Shown here piece after piece: positions 1-7,065 of a DNA stretch of 30,582 bases. A model generated the notes under the pieces. The model searched no databases. It saw only the letters and a program-made list of their open reading frames with translations, and was not told the origin of the DNA. The translations under genes and the position numbers were made by a program. Each line of letters opens with the position of its first letter. Position 1 is the first letter of the stretch. This stretch comes from an archaeon. GTDB taxonomy: Archaea; Nanobdellota; Nanobdellia; Woesearchaeales; ARS49. Location: contig JACRAI010000023.1 of the NCBI GenBank assembly GCA_016213425.1, positions 1-30,582 on the forward strand. Direction: 5' to 3'.

Positions 1-899
1 TATTCAGCAACACTTTTCCCTTCAACACCCCAATAATTACTAAGTCCGCTCCAGTCACTTCTCCATTCGTGACCTCTTGTGTTTTCAAACTTCACAAAAA
101 CATTCCTTCCAGCTAAACCTATGATTTTACCTTCAGAACCTGATGGAAAAGAATTCTCTCTTTCTTTGAAATAACTCTCATTCCATCTTTTATCTGAGTT
201 ATCAAGATAGATATGTTTAACTTCGGCACCCATTGACAATTTTCCTTCTGAATTGAGAAATTTTGCATCTCGAAGATATTCTTCTGCAGAACGAGTCAAT
301 TCTTCTATAGGAACCAAATCATTCAATACAAATTCATTTTTGAAATATTTTCCTAATAATTTATTTGTGTTTTCAATAGTATCTATCACTTTATCAAAAT
401 ACCTATTTTCTTTGAATTTATTTAACAAACCACTACAACTAGCAAATACTAATTCTCTTAAAACTTCTTTCCTGTGATTTGTTTCTGGATACAAATGTAA
501 ATACCAATCAGATAAATTTACCTTGTCGTTGCCTTGGACTGTTTGAATTCTATCATACAATCCTTCTTCAGTCCAGTCATAAATTTTTGATTCTAACTCT
601 TGAAGTTTTTCTCGATCAAATATTTTTTCTTGACCAAACTGGTTTAATGCCTTGCGAGCAAGATCTAGATCTTTTTCTTCAAGAGCAGATTCAAGATCAG
701 AAATTACTTTTTGCTGTTTTTCTTCAAGTTCTGCAGCTTTTATACCTCTTTCAATAGTGAGCTTTAATTCTACTGTATCTTTTGTTTTCAAAGATTTTTC
801 AGTTTCATACGCACTCAAAAGTTTTGAAGCTGCCTCATAATCTTGGTTTTCAATAAAACTTAATACATGCTTCCTATTTCTTGATTTAGTAAAAAACAT
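1..899 (-). CDS. Unknown coiled-coil-like protein, 3' end outside window
   Basis: An open frame runs from ATG at 899 leftwards off the window edge without a stop, giving 299 codons. I do not recognise the family. The first 110 or so residues are rich in Glu, Lys, Gln and Leu and look helical (TPR-like or coiled coil). A mixed middle follows, and the last visible 45 residues have a small beta-rich look with GKIIGL, VFVKFEN and a Trp/Gly-rich stretch (GHEW, YWGVEGK). There is no signal peptide or membrane segment, so it is probably cytoplasmic. A TATA-like box at 921-930 lies about 26 nt upstream of the ATG, which supports this start and a separate transcript from the CoA operon on its right. 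Function unknown. Confidence 0.75.
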   Translation of the reverse strand, partial: MFFTKSRNRKHVLSFIENQDYEAASKLLSAYETEKSLKTKDTVELKLTIERGIKAAELEEKQQKVISDLESALEEKDLDLARKALNQFGQEKIFDREKLQELESKIYDWTEEGLYDRIQTVQGNDKVNLSDWYLHLYPETNHRKEVLRELVFASCSGLLNKFKENRYFDKVIDTIENTNKLLGKYFKNEFVLNDLVPIEELTRSAEEYLRDAKFLNSEGKLSMGAEVKHIYLDNSDKRWNESYFKERENSFPSGSEGKIIGLAGRNVFVKFENTRGHEWRSDWSGLSNYWGVEGKSVAE

Positions 900-920
900 A
901 ATGAGAATTATCAGTCAAAT

Positions 921-930
921 ATTTATAAAA
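921..930 (-). promoter_or_regulatory. TATA-like box for the leftmost gene
   Basis: Read on the minus strand this is TTTTATAAAT, centred about 26 nt before the ATG at 899. That spacing fits an archaeal TATA box with transcription starting at or next to the start codon. Inferred from sequence and spacing only. Confidence 0.5.
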
Positions 931-963
931 GTGATCGGTAAGATTAATAAAGAAAAAAGAAGA

Positions 964-1635
964 TTAACTTATACTTAAGTTAAACAAAGCTTTTTCTATA
1001 TTTCTACGCGCCTGACCCTCGTATTTATTTTTAAAATATTCTGTGTTATAGATGAAAGGCTTGTTGAGAAATGATTGAAGTACTCCTGCGCGTGCAGATT
1101 TGTACAGGTCTTCTGGAACCCAATAATACTCTTGACGAATTCCTCCATCGTAAAGCCAGAAAATTTGTTCAGGTTTTCCCAAAATTGATAAATCTGTATC
1201 CGCAATTAATTTTTGTTCAAGAGTTATAGGTGCTCTGTCATGCTTCGTAACCATAACTTCATCATGTGATTCTTGAGCGAACTCGTCAGATAATTCGAGT
1301 TCTTTAGCCATTTGATAAGAATACAACGCGCTTTTTTCTTCATTATCTTTAACAAGAACAGGATTGCCATTTTTATCTAAATGACCGGTATAATATATTA
1401 AATCATGATTCCCCCAACTAAACTTAACACGCAAAATTTTAGGAGGCTCCATTACTTCTTTAAATTCTGCAATTTTTAATTTTTTTATTTCATTAAACTC
1501 ATCCCATCCTTGAACTATGTGTTGCAAGTTATGGTATGCTCTAGCAGAGTCTACATATTGCTTTATCATGAACTTCCAGTAAGGAGTTGGATCTTTATCA
1601 GACAACTTCTTCATCAATTCAAAGAATTCTTTCAT
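964..1635 (-). CDS. HD-superfamily predicted metal-dependent hydrolase
   Basis: This 223-residue protein matches the HD-fold predicted phosphohydrolases of the COG4339 type. It has YHNLQHI (residues 34-40), a His-Asp pair in WGNHD (H77, D78), NEEKSA near 98-103, and the late acidic motif ADTDLSILG near 145-153, followed by GGIRQEYYWVP. These supply the expected His/Asp metal ligands. The substrate of this family is not known. The ATG at 1635 has a good ribosome-binding site (GAGGGTGA) and overlaps the end of the CoaD-CoaE gene by 4 bp, so it is the last gene of the CoA operon. A role in nucleotide or CoA-intermediate turnover is possible but is only a guess from context. Confidence 0.82.
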   Translation of the reverse strand: MKEFFELMKKLSDKDPTPYWKFMIKQYVDSARAYHNLQHIVQGWDEFNEIKKLKIAEFKEVMEPPKILRVKFSWGNHDLIYYTGHLDKNGNPVLVKDNEEKSALYSYQMAKELELSDEFAQESHDEVMVTKHDRAPITLEQKLIADTDLSILGKPEQIFWLYDGGIRQEYYWVPEDLYKSARAGVLQSFLNKPFIYNTEYFKNKYEGQARRNIEKALFNLSIS

Positions 1636-2756
1636 TTCACCCTCAAATAACCTATCACGTCATCAACTACAAGTTCTATATTATTTAAATTATCCGAATT
1701 ATTTAATTCGAAAAGCATTCCATTGTTATCTTCTTTTATTTTTTGATACAACTTTTGTTTTTTCTCTTCATCAGTGTACTGGCGATCAAGCACTTGCTTT
1801 ATTCTTTCATCACTCCATCCTCTTTCTTTAAGTCTTCTTTGTCTGCTTTGTTCATCAGCGCTGACTAATACTATGTTATGATTTAATAGGTGAGTCCAGT
1901 TTTTTTCTATCATTATTGCTCCTTCAACAAGGATCAATCCTTTTTTTCCGTAAATTTCTTTTTTGAAACCTCTAATGATTGGTTCTCTCATTAATTCATC
2001 TAATTGGGTCCATTTTTGTTCATCATTGAAAACTATATCTCCTAATTCCTTTCTATTAATGAATCCATCAGTGGATTTTACCTGATCCCCAAATAATTGA
2101 ACTATTTGTTCTCTTATTTTAACGTATAATGGTTCTGTCCATTCACCTAATATTTTGTGGCCTATTTTATCTAAATCTACTGAGTGAACTTCCAAGTTTT
2201 TTTGTTTGCTTAATTCTTCAAATCTTTTTGAAATATAAGATTTTCCTGAACCAGCTCCACCTGCAAGTCCTATTAAGTATTGTCCTGATATTTTTTCTTC
2301 TAATTTTTGTTTTACAGTTAATGGAACATATTTTGTTAAATCTCCATATTCCTTCTGTATTGCTTTTGCTGCGCTTGAACTTACATGTCTTTGTTCTGGT
2401 TTCGCAATTAAAAGGAATGTTTCGATTGATCTTTGACTGTGGCCTATTTCGTGAAGTGCTGTTTCATAATCAAAATCCTTATTATCTCTGACACCTTTAA
2501 CAATTACGTCAACATTATTTTCGTAAGCATAATCAACTAGTAAACCTTCAAAAGAAACTACTTTAACATTTGGGACGTGTGCTAATACTTTTTTCGCTAA
2601 ATCTGTTCTTTCATCTAAATCAAGCAAGTATTTCTTCTCTGGATTGACTCCTATACCAACAATCATTTCATCAAACAATTTAGCAGCTCTTTCTATTAAA
2701 TCAATATGGCCATAAGTTATTGGGTCTGCCGAGAATGCACACATTGATCTAGTCAT
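1632..2756 (-). CDS. Bifunctional phosphopantetheine adenylyltransferase / dephospho-CoA kinase
   Basis: The 374-residue protein fuses two enzymes for the last two steps of CoA synthesis. Residues 1-155 are a bacterial-type CoaD nucleotidyltransferase with TYGH (14-17), the NPEKKYLL segment, FEGLLVDYA (about 69-77) and HVSSSAAK (124-131). Residues 158-374 are a CoaE-type kinase with Walker A GLAGGAGSGKS (163-173), an acidic residue in HSVDLDKIGH, INRKELGDIVF, and a lid-like segment RRLKERGW. The order is the same as in animal CoA synthase. Most archaea instead use an unrelated-subtype adenylyltransferase and a GTP-dependent kinase, so acquisition from a bacterium is likely. The ATG at 2756 overlaps the upstream gene by 8 bp and has GAGGT before it. 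Confidence 0.9.
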   Translation of the reverse strand: MTRSMCAFSADPITYGHIDLIERAAKLFDEMIVGIGVNPEKKYLLDLDERTDLAKKVLAHVPNVKVVSFEGLLVDYAYENNVDVIVKGVRDNKDFDYETALHEIGHSQRSIETFLLIAKPEQRHVSSSAAKAIQKEYGDLTKYVPLTVKQKLEEKISGQYLIGLAGGAGSGKSYISKRFEELSKQKNLEVHSVDLDKIGHKILGEWTEPLYVKIREQIVQLFGDQVKSTDGFINRKELGDIVFNDEQKWTQLDELMREPIIRGFKKEIYGKKGLILVEGAIMIEKNWTHLLNHNIVLVSADEQSRQRRLKERGWSDERIKQVLDRQYTDEEKKQKLYQKIKEDNNGMLFELNNSDNLNNIELVVDDVIGYLRVK

Positions 2757-3219
2757 TTTTTACCTCTTCAGAATTGTTCAAGTAAACTCCTAGTGCTAGA
2801 GAAAATTCTCCTTTTTCAGGAAAATGCGCGGTTCTTCCTATCATGTGAGTATATTTTGTTAATTCTTCTCTTAGTTTTAAACTTGATGAAACAAGAGATC
2901 CAACGTAGACTATATTTTGTGATGTTTTTGGAAATTTATCAATCATTTCCCTAATTAATACCTCCCTAGTCACAGTTATTGCTATTGTGCTTAGCAGTGT
3001 TGCGTAAAGATCTTCTTTTTTGGAGTCAACTTTTGCTTTTCCAAAGTTTGCTATTACCAACTCTCCTTGAAGTGTTCCTTCTTTTTCTGGAAGCTTGTCT
3101 TTAATTAATAATTCAAATATTTCTTCTAAAGTTTGGTCAGCAGTTGAAGCAAAGTTTAATTTATCTGTTTTCCATACTATTTTTGTAAGCGTGCTGCCAA
3201 AATCAATTCCTGCGATCAT
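2749..3219 (-). CDS. Shrunken type II pantothenate kinase-like protein (catalytic middle missing)
   Basis: This 156-residue protein has both ends of a type II pantothenate kinase (the CoaW/Fumble family). The N-terminal phosphate loop IDFGSTLTK is at residues 5-13. The C-terminal half has ELVIANFGK (53-61), AITVTREV, IVYVGS (103-108) and the closing KGEFSLALGVYL. The Staphylococcus enzyme, from memory, is about 267 residues. Roughly 125 residues between the first domain and the ANFG motif are absent, including the catalytic Glu and the GTG/GGG glycine motifs. The frame is open throughout, so this is an in-frame loss. I chose ATG 3219 over GTG 3228 because AGGTGAG sits just before it. It starts the CoA operon. 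Activity is doubtful; it may be a binding or regulatory remnant. Confidence 0.75.
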   Translation of the reverse strand: MIAGIDFGSTLTKIVWKTDKLNFASTADQTLEEIFELLIKDKLPEKEGTLQGELVIANFGKAKVDSKKEDLYATLLSTIAITVTREVLIREMIDKFPKTSQNIVYVGSLVSSSLKLREELTKYTHMIGRTAHFPEKGEFSLALGVYLNNSEEVKND

Positions 3220-3251
3220 TTCACTCACCTAATTAAAGCACAATATACTAG

Positions 3252-3283
3252 ATATATAAAATAATCCATCGAAAAATATATAA
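3252..3283 (-). promoter_or_regulatory. TATA-like boxes for the CoA operon
   Basis: Two minus-strand TATA-like sequences lie at 3252-3262 and 3275-3283. The farther one would give a short leader that includes the AGGTGAG ribosome-binding site before ATG 3219. The nearer one would start transcription close to that site. I cannot choose between them from sequence alone. Confidence 0.4.
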
Positions 3284-3294
3284 AAAAGGTAAAA

Positions 3295-3302
3295 TTTATA
3301 AA
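3295..3302 (+). promoter_or_regulatory. TATA box for the Lrp-like regulator
   Basis: TTTATAAA is centred about 26 nt before the ATG at 3325, with no ribosome-binding site between them. This is the pattern of a leaderless archaeal transcript. Confidence 0.55.
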
Positions 3303-3324
3303 TAAAATACTCTTTTTTAATAAA

Positions 3325-4275
3325 ATGGACTTGATTGATAGGAAAATACTGTGCGAATTGGATTTGAATTGCAGGACTCCTTTGTCACAGCTAGCCAAGA
3401 AACTTAAGGTTGGGAGAAATGTTGTTGATTACAGAATTAAACATTTAGAAAAAGAAAAAATAATAGAAAAATACATTTGTTCTTTAAATCTGGGTTTGCT
3501 AGGTTTCAAGACTTACAAAATTCATTTTAAGGTTAGAAATATTAAAGAAGAAAAAGAATTTGTTAAATATGTATTAGAACATAATTTAGTTGTTAACTGT
3601 GTTAAAGAAGAAGGAGCTTTCGATTATTCTGTTTCAATTGCAGTGAAAAACATAAAAGAACTGGATGAATTCTTGATGACTGTCAAGAATGATTTCAGAG
3701 ATTTAATTAAAGATTATGCAGTCAGCATAATTGTTTACTCCAAAATATTCAAATTAAACAAATTATTGTTGGAAGAAAAAAAAGAGATTCCCAAAATCGA
3801 AAAGTATTCGGGAGAGGAAACCGAAATCAAAACAGATGAAACAGATAAAAAAATTTTAAGAGTTCTATCCCAGGAAGCCAATTTACAGATTATTGATTTG
3901 GCAAGGAGAACAAAGCTAAGTGTTGATGTTGTTAAGTACAGGTTGAAAAATTTAAGCAATTTGATAAATTCTTTCAGGATTTTAATAAATTTCAATAAAT
4001 TAGGATATCACACTTATGTAATAATGTTAAGAATAAGAAAAGCAACTAAACAAGATGAAGAAAAAATGGTTTCCTGGTGTGCGATTAATAAATCGGTCTT
4101 GTACTGCTCCAAAAGAATTGGCTATTATGATTTTACTATAAATATAGCAATAAAAAACATAGAAGAACTAAACAAATTCATTTCAAGATTAAAAGAAGAA
4201 TTCAGCGAAGTAATCGATTCATATGAAACAACACTCAACGGAGATGTTTTAAAGCTGAATTATGTGCCATTTTAA
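3325..4275 (+). CDS. Tandem-duplicated Lrp/AsnC-like transcriptional regulator
   Basis: The 316-residue protein contains two copies of an Lrp/AsnC module in one chain. Copy 1 has a winged-helix DNA-binding domain at residues 1-60 (MDLIDRKILCELDLN, LAKKLKV, VDYRIKHLEKE) and a RAM-like alpha/beta domain at about 62-155. Copy 2 has TDETDKKILRVLS and VVKYRLKNL at about 170-222, then a second RAM-like domain to the end. The two sensing domains share the pattern YDF/YSV followed by IAVKNIKELD or IAIKNIEELN. Ordinary Lrp proteins are about 150 residues and dimerise; here one chain could act as a built-in dimer. The ligand and target genes cannot be told. It is divergent from the CoA operon, which is one possible target. 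Confidence 0.85.
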   Translation: MDLIDRKILCELDLNCRTPLSQLAKKLKVGRNVVDYRIKHLEKEKIIEKYICSLNLGLLGFKTYKIHFKVRNIKEEKEFVKYVLEHNLVVNCVKEEGAFDYSVSIAVKNIKELDEFLMTVKNDFRDLIKDYAVSIIVYSKIFKLNKLLLEEKKEIPKIEKYSGEETEIKTDETDKKILRVLSQEANLQIIDLARRTKLSVDVVKYRLKNLSNLINSFRILINFNKLGYHTYVIMLRIRKATKQDEEKMVSWCAINKSVLYCSKRIGYYDFTINIAIKNIEELNKFISRLKEEFSEVIDSYETTLNGDVLKLNYVPF

Positions 4276-4278
4276 CTG

Positions 4279-4313
4279 GTTTGTAGTTCTGGTTTTGAGG
4301 TTTGTAGTTAAAA
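4279..4313 (+). repeat. 7-bp-period repeat, locus A
   Basis: Five heptamer units follow the stop codon of the Lrp-like gene: GTTTGTA, GTTCTGG, TTTTGAG, GTTTGTA, GTTAAAA. The complement gives the NNCAAAC pattern seen at four other places in the window. It fills the gap between two convergent genes. Confidence 0.7.
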
Positions 4314-4350
4314 AGAAGAAATATCTGCTAAAAATTCAAAGAAAAACGAA

Positions 4351-4704
4351 TCAACCTTTGTGTATCTTAATTTCATCTTCGGATACTATTGTTACACTGT
4401 TTTCTAATTTGCCTTTTATTTTTGACTTGAGAAGTTTAATCAGAGTCACACTTACCATTTTTGGTAATTGCAGTCTAAAACGCAGAAGAATGATTCCTTT
4501 ATGCTTAACTTTTTGATTCAAAACATTCGCAAAATCTTTGTCATGAGTGATAATTATTCTTTTTTCTTTATTTGCTAATTCTAGAACTTCTTTGTCACTC
4601 GCACCATGAAAGTTTTCTGCTTTTATATCTTTAACATCAAAACCCTCTTCAAGAAGAGATTTATACACCGAAGTGGCTATGTTTTCGTCAGTTAAGAACT
4701 TCAT
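4351..4704 (-). CDS. DUF5615 PIN-like toxin
   Basis: This 117-residue protein matches the DUF5615 PIN-like family, predicted RNases paired with DUF433 proteins. It has the N-terminal acidic motif FLTDENI and a central ITHDKDFAN, which supply the acidic residues expected of a PIN-type metal site, with a short alpha/beta body. I chose ATG at 4704 rather than the TTG two codons upstream. The start lies 3 nt beyond the stop of the DUF433 gene, so the two are surely co-transcribed and the product is probably held inactive by that partner. Toxicity has not been shown from sequence; family membership is the evidence. Confidence 0.85.
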   Translation of the reverse strand: MKFLTDENIATSVYKSLLEEGFDVKDIKAENFHGASDKEVLELANKEKRIIITHDKDFANVLNQKVKHKGIILLRFRLQLPKMVSVTLIKLLKSKIKGKLENSVTIVSEDEIKIHKG

Positions 4705-4706
4705 TT

Positions 4707-4937
4707 TCAAGCTATTTTAGCAGTTGGATAAACTTCTTCATGCTGCAAAGCACCAGTAGCATATTTTAGTGATGCAAGCACATCTTCTCTGGATAAATGA
4801 GGGTACTCCTGAATTAATTCATCAATACTCATACCTGAAGAAAGTAATTCCAAAATAAACTCTACAGACATTCTTGTCCCTTTAATAACTGGTTTTCCCG
4901 CCAAAATCTCAGGGTCAATAACTATTCTTCCATTCAT
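4707..4937 (-). CDS. DUF433 antitoxin
   Basis: This 76-residue protein has the DUF433 signature: IDPEILAGKPVIKGTRMSV at residues 6-24, then a small helix-turn-helix-like part with GMSIDELIQEYPHLSREDV. DUF433 proteins are short and are regularly encoded just upstream of a DUF5615 PIN-like protein, as here. It probably binds and blocks the toxin, and may repress its own promoter. A TATA-like box at 4961-4970 lies 28 nt upstream of the ATG. Confidence 0.88.
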   Translation of the reverse strand: MNGRIVIDPEILAGKPVIKGTRMSVEFILELLSSGMSIDELIQEYPHLSREDVLASLKYATGALQHEEVYPTAKIA

Positions 4938-4960
4938 GTATCATAATAAAACAAATCAAT

Positions 4961-4970
4961 ATTTAAATTT
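4961..4970 (-). promoter_or_regulatory. TATA-like box for the toxin-antitoxin pair
   Basis: The sequence ATTTAAATTT is centred about 28 nt before the antitoxin ATG at 4937, which fits a leaderless transcript. Confidence 0.5.
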
Positions 4971-4996
4971 AACTGCGTTGCTAGATATTTTTTCTA

Positions 4997-5710
4997 TTAC
5001 TCTGTGCGTCTCCGACGCACCCTAACCAAACGGGCGTTGCAGTCGCCAAGACTGTAGCTGCCATGCGCAGACGACCTACTGCTGCAGTAGACGTTGACGA
5101 ACCCGCCGAGGCACCAAGCCCCCAGAGAAGGTTTCCTTAGAGGTTCAACAAGATAAACTGCCATTCCTTCACTTATCTTATAATTATCTCTTAAGTATTT
5201 GAAAACTTTTTCAACATACGCACCTAACAAATTTTGATCTCTTCCAGCAAGTTCAAACCAAACAGGATTATTCTTAGCTTCATTCTCTGTTAACAGTATT
5301 CCCGTGTGTTCCTTTCTAACATTTTTACTAAAAATCACCCCTTCAAAACTATCATAAACACTTTCTTCCAAAAGCAAAACACCATCAACCAACTTAGTTC
5401 TAGAATTTATATTTCTTAAAAGCTCACAATCATGAACAACCTTAAAACTACCATCAGGATGACAAGCCAACCCAGTACCAGAATCAAGATAATCATTAAT
5501 TAACAAAAAATCATTAAAACACAAACGCATAAGCAACAAATCACTAAAATCAGCAGGAAAACCCTCACCCAACAACACAGGCATCACACTAACAAAACTT
5601 TCCCCCTCAAAAATCTTATAACCAGAATAATCAACACCATCAAAAAGTAATTCTTTCTCTCTAACAAAACCCTGCTTTCCAACACCACCCAAATAATCAT
5701 CCAAAACCAT
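4997..5710 (-). CDS. Unknown protein, candidate DGR variable (target) protein
   Basis: The 237-residue protein has no family I can name. There is no signal peptide and no membrane segment. Residues 1 to about 195 are encoded by AT-rich DNA like the rest of the window. The last 40 residues are not: 5001-5130 has 80 G or C in 130 bases (62%), against 27 of 90 (30%) in the next 90 bases. In residues 199-226, 18 of 28 codons end in C. The end, NARLVRVRR, resembles the closing strand of C-type-lectin-fold proteins diversified by retroelements. A perfect hairpin follows inside the last codons. Start: ATG 5710 lies 28 nt from a TTTAAA-containing stretch; GTG 5719 is an alternative. The DGR reading is inference: no reverse transcriptase or template repeat is in the window. 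Confidence 0.7.
   Translation of the reverse strand: MVLDDYLGGVGKQGFVREKELLFDGVDYSGYKIFEGESFVSVMPVLLGEGFPADFSDLLLMRLCFNDFLLINDYLDSGTGLACHPDGSFKVVHDCELLRNINSRTKLVDGVLLLEESVYDSFEGVIFSKNVRKEHTGILLTENEAKNNPVWFELAGRDQNLLGAYVEKVFKYLRDNYKISEGMAVYLVEPLRKPSLGAWCLGGFVNVYCSSRSSAHGSYSLGDCNARLVRVRRRRTE
5004..5020. repeat. Perfect 7-bp-stem hairpin at the end of the candidate variable region
   Basis: GTGCGTC and GACGCAC form a perfect inverted repeat with a 3-nt spacer, inside the last codons of the gene. It is far more G+C-rich than its flanks. Stem-loops just after the variable region are known to help target recognition in some diversity-generating retroelements. It could also simply be a transcription terminator for the gene. 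Confidence 0.8.
5021..5128 (-). other. Candidate DGR variable region
   Basis: This is the G+C-rich 3' part of the unknown gene, residues about 195-234. Many codons have a fixed final C with varied first two bases (CTC, GGC, TTC, GTC, AAC, TAC, TGC, AGC, GAC). This is what mutation of AAC-type codons of a template at their adenines would leave. The block from GCAACGCCC to the hairpin would be the conserved end where copying begins. No second copy is present in the window, so the template would have to lie elsewhere. Confidence 0.5.
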
Positions 5711-5789
5711 AATACCCACACAAAAAAACGCTCTTTAAAAAAACTATTGAAAACAATTATAAAACACAAAAATTATTATGTTAATAATT

Positions 5790-7061
5790 TCACGAATGAG
5801 TTTCATGCACTATATTTTCAGAAATTTCTCCTCTTAAATTTTGTCCAAACAATTCTTTTACTTGTTTAGGATGATTGCTTAATAGCCATGCTAGTTTTAT
5901 AAATGCTGTTTCTGGAGTCATATCACAATAATTTCCCAACACTCCAATTTCTAAAAGTCTTCTTCCTGGAGTGTAAACGTTCATGTCAACTATCCCATAA
6001 ATTGTTTGAGTGGTCATGACTACTGGCATGTTTTTGCTTAATTTTTTTATTACTTCAAAAATTTTCTCGTGCTCTTTTGTTAATTTATCAATTTCATTAA
6101 TTGGTGCATGACCTAACCCTGTTCCTTCTATCACTAACCCGTCAAATTTCTCAAAAGCTTTGAATTCTTCAACAAACATATTAGTGTGTACTTTTAGCAG
6201 ACCAACTTTTAGTTTTTCATCAAAAAGTTGCAGTGAAAATTTACCTTCTGTCTTCGATGGTCCTTTTAGCAGAGTTATTTGTTTCGAATCATAATTTATT
6301 TTCGCTATGGGTGTTGTATTTATTGCTTGAAATGCGTCTCTTCTTGACGAATGCATTTTTCTGCATTTTGTTCCTGGAAGAATAACACAATGGTTGTCAT
6401 CGCTGTGTTCATGCATGCATAATGCAACCCCAGTATATTTTGTGTTGGCAATAAATGTCACTGCAGAAATCAAGTTTGATGCTGCATCGCTGCTTCCTCT
6501 ATCACTGCTTCTTTGAGCACCAACCAACAAAACAGGGATAGGACAATTTTCTAGAGCGAAACTTAATGCTGCACCAGTGTAATGCATTGTATCTGTTCCA
6601 TGAGTTATTATTACCCCTTTAACGCCTTTTTTTATTTCTTCATCTACTGCTTTAGCCATTATGTTATAATGAGAAAAGCGCATGTCATCTGATGACATGT
6701 TGCTTAGTAGTCTTGATGAAATGTTTGCCATATTTTGCAGTTCAGGAAACATTCTGAGCATTTCTTCAGGAGTGAACTTGTTGTAAACAGCTCCAGTTTC
6801 ATAATCCACTTTGGAAGCAATTGTTCCACCAGTATGCAAGATAGAAATTGTTGGCAGGCCTTTCTTTTGTTCTGTTTTCAAAGGTTTTTCTTGAGGTTCT
6901 TTTCTTGCTTCTAAAACTTTTATTTTTGCTTGTTTTTTGTTAATGCTTATATTGTAGCCAGTGTCGAGTTTTAGAACTAAGAAATTTTCTTCTTCAGGCA
7001 TTAAAACTCCTTCAAAAGTTCCTAAATTCGATTCTACTTTTACTCTGTCGCCCGGTTTCAT
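5790..7061 (-). CDS. gatD: Glutamyl-tRNA(Gln) amidotransferase subunit D
   Basis: GatD is the archaeal glutaminase subunit that releases ammonia for GatE, which converts Glu-tRNA(Gln) to Gln-tRNA(Gln). The 423-residue length is normal. Residues 1-50 form the small N-terminal barrel (PGDRVKVES, GVLMPEEENFLVLKL). The asparaginase-like part starts near 70 with HTGGTIAS, whose Thr is a catalytic residue, then HGTDTMHYTGAAL with the Thr-Asp pair, VLLVGAQRSSDRGSSDAASN, and CRKMHSSRRDAFQA with the conserved Lys region. It follows the LemA gene with only a 4-nt gap, so it may be read as part of that unit. Its partner gatE is not in the window. Confidence 0.95.
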   Translation of the reverse strand: MKPGDRVKVESNLGTFEGVLMPEEENFLVLKLDTGYNISINKKQAKIKVLEARKEPQEKPLKTEQKKGLPTISILHTGGTIASKVDYETGAVYNKFTPEEMLRMFPELQNMANISSRLLSNMSSDDMRFSHYNIMAKAVDEEIKKGVKGVIITHGTDTMHYTGAALSFALENCPIPVLLVGAQRSSDRGSSDAASNLISAVTFIANTKYTGVALCMHEHSDDNHCVILPGTKCRKMHSSRRDAFQAINTTPIAKINYDSKQITLLKGPSKTEGKFSLQLFDEKLKVGLLKVHTNMFVEEFKAFEKFDGLVIEGTGLGHAPINEIDKLTKEHEKIFEVIKKLSKNMPVVMTTQTIYGIVDMNVYTPGRRLLEIGVLGNYCDMTPETAFIKLAWLLSNHPKQVKELFGQNLRGEISENIVHETHS

Positions 7062-7065
7062 TTAA

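Noticed and set aside
253..840. Plus-strand frames at the left end
   Set aside because: They are opposite the long minus-strand frame that has sensible protein composition and a promoter; their translations look like low-complexity complements.
5001..5130. G+C-rich patch as a structured non-coding RNA gene
   Set aside because: In AT-rich archaea such patches often mark RNA genes, and several short inverted repeats are present. But an open frame runs through it without a stop, joined to a plausible protein, and I could not match it to tRNA, RNase P or SRP RNA. The DGR variable region explains the codon pattern better. An RNA is not excluded.
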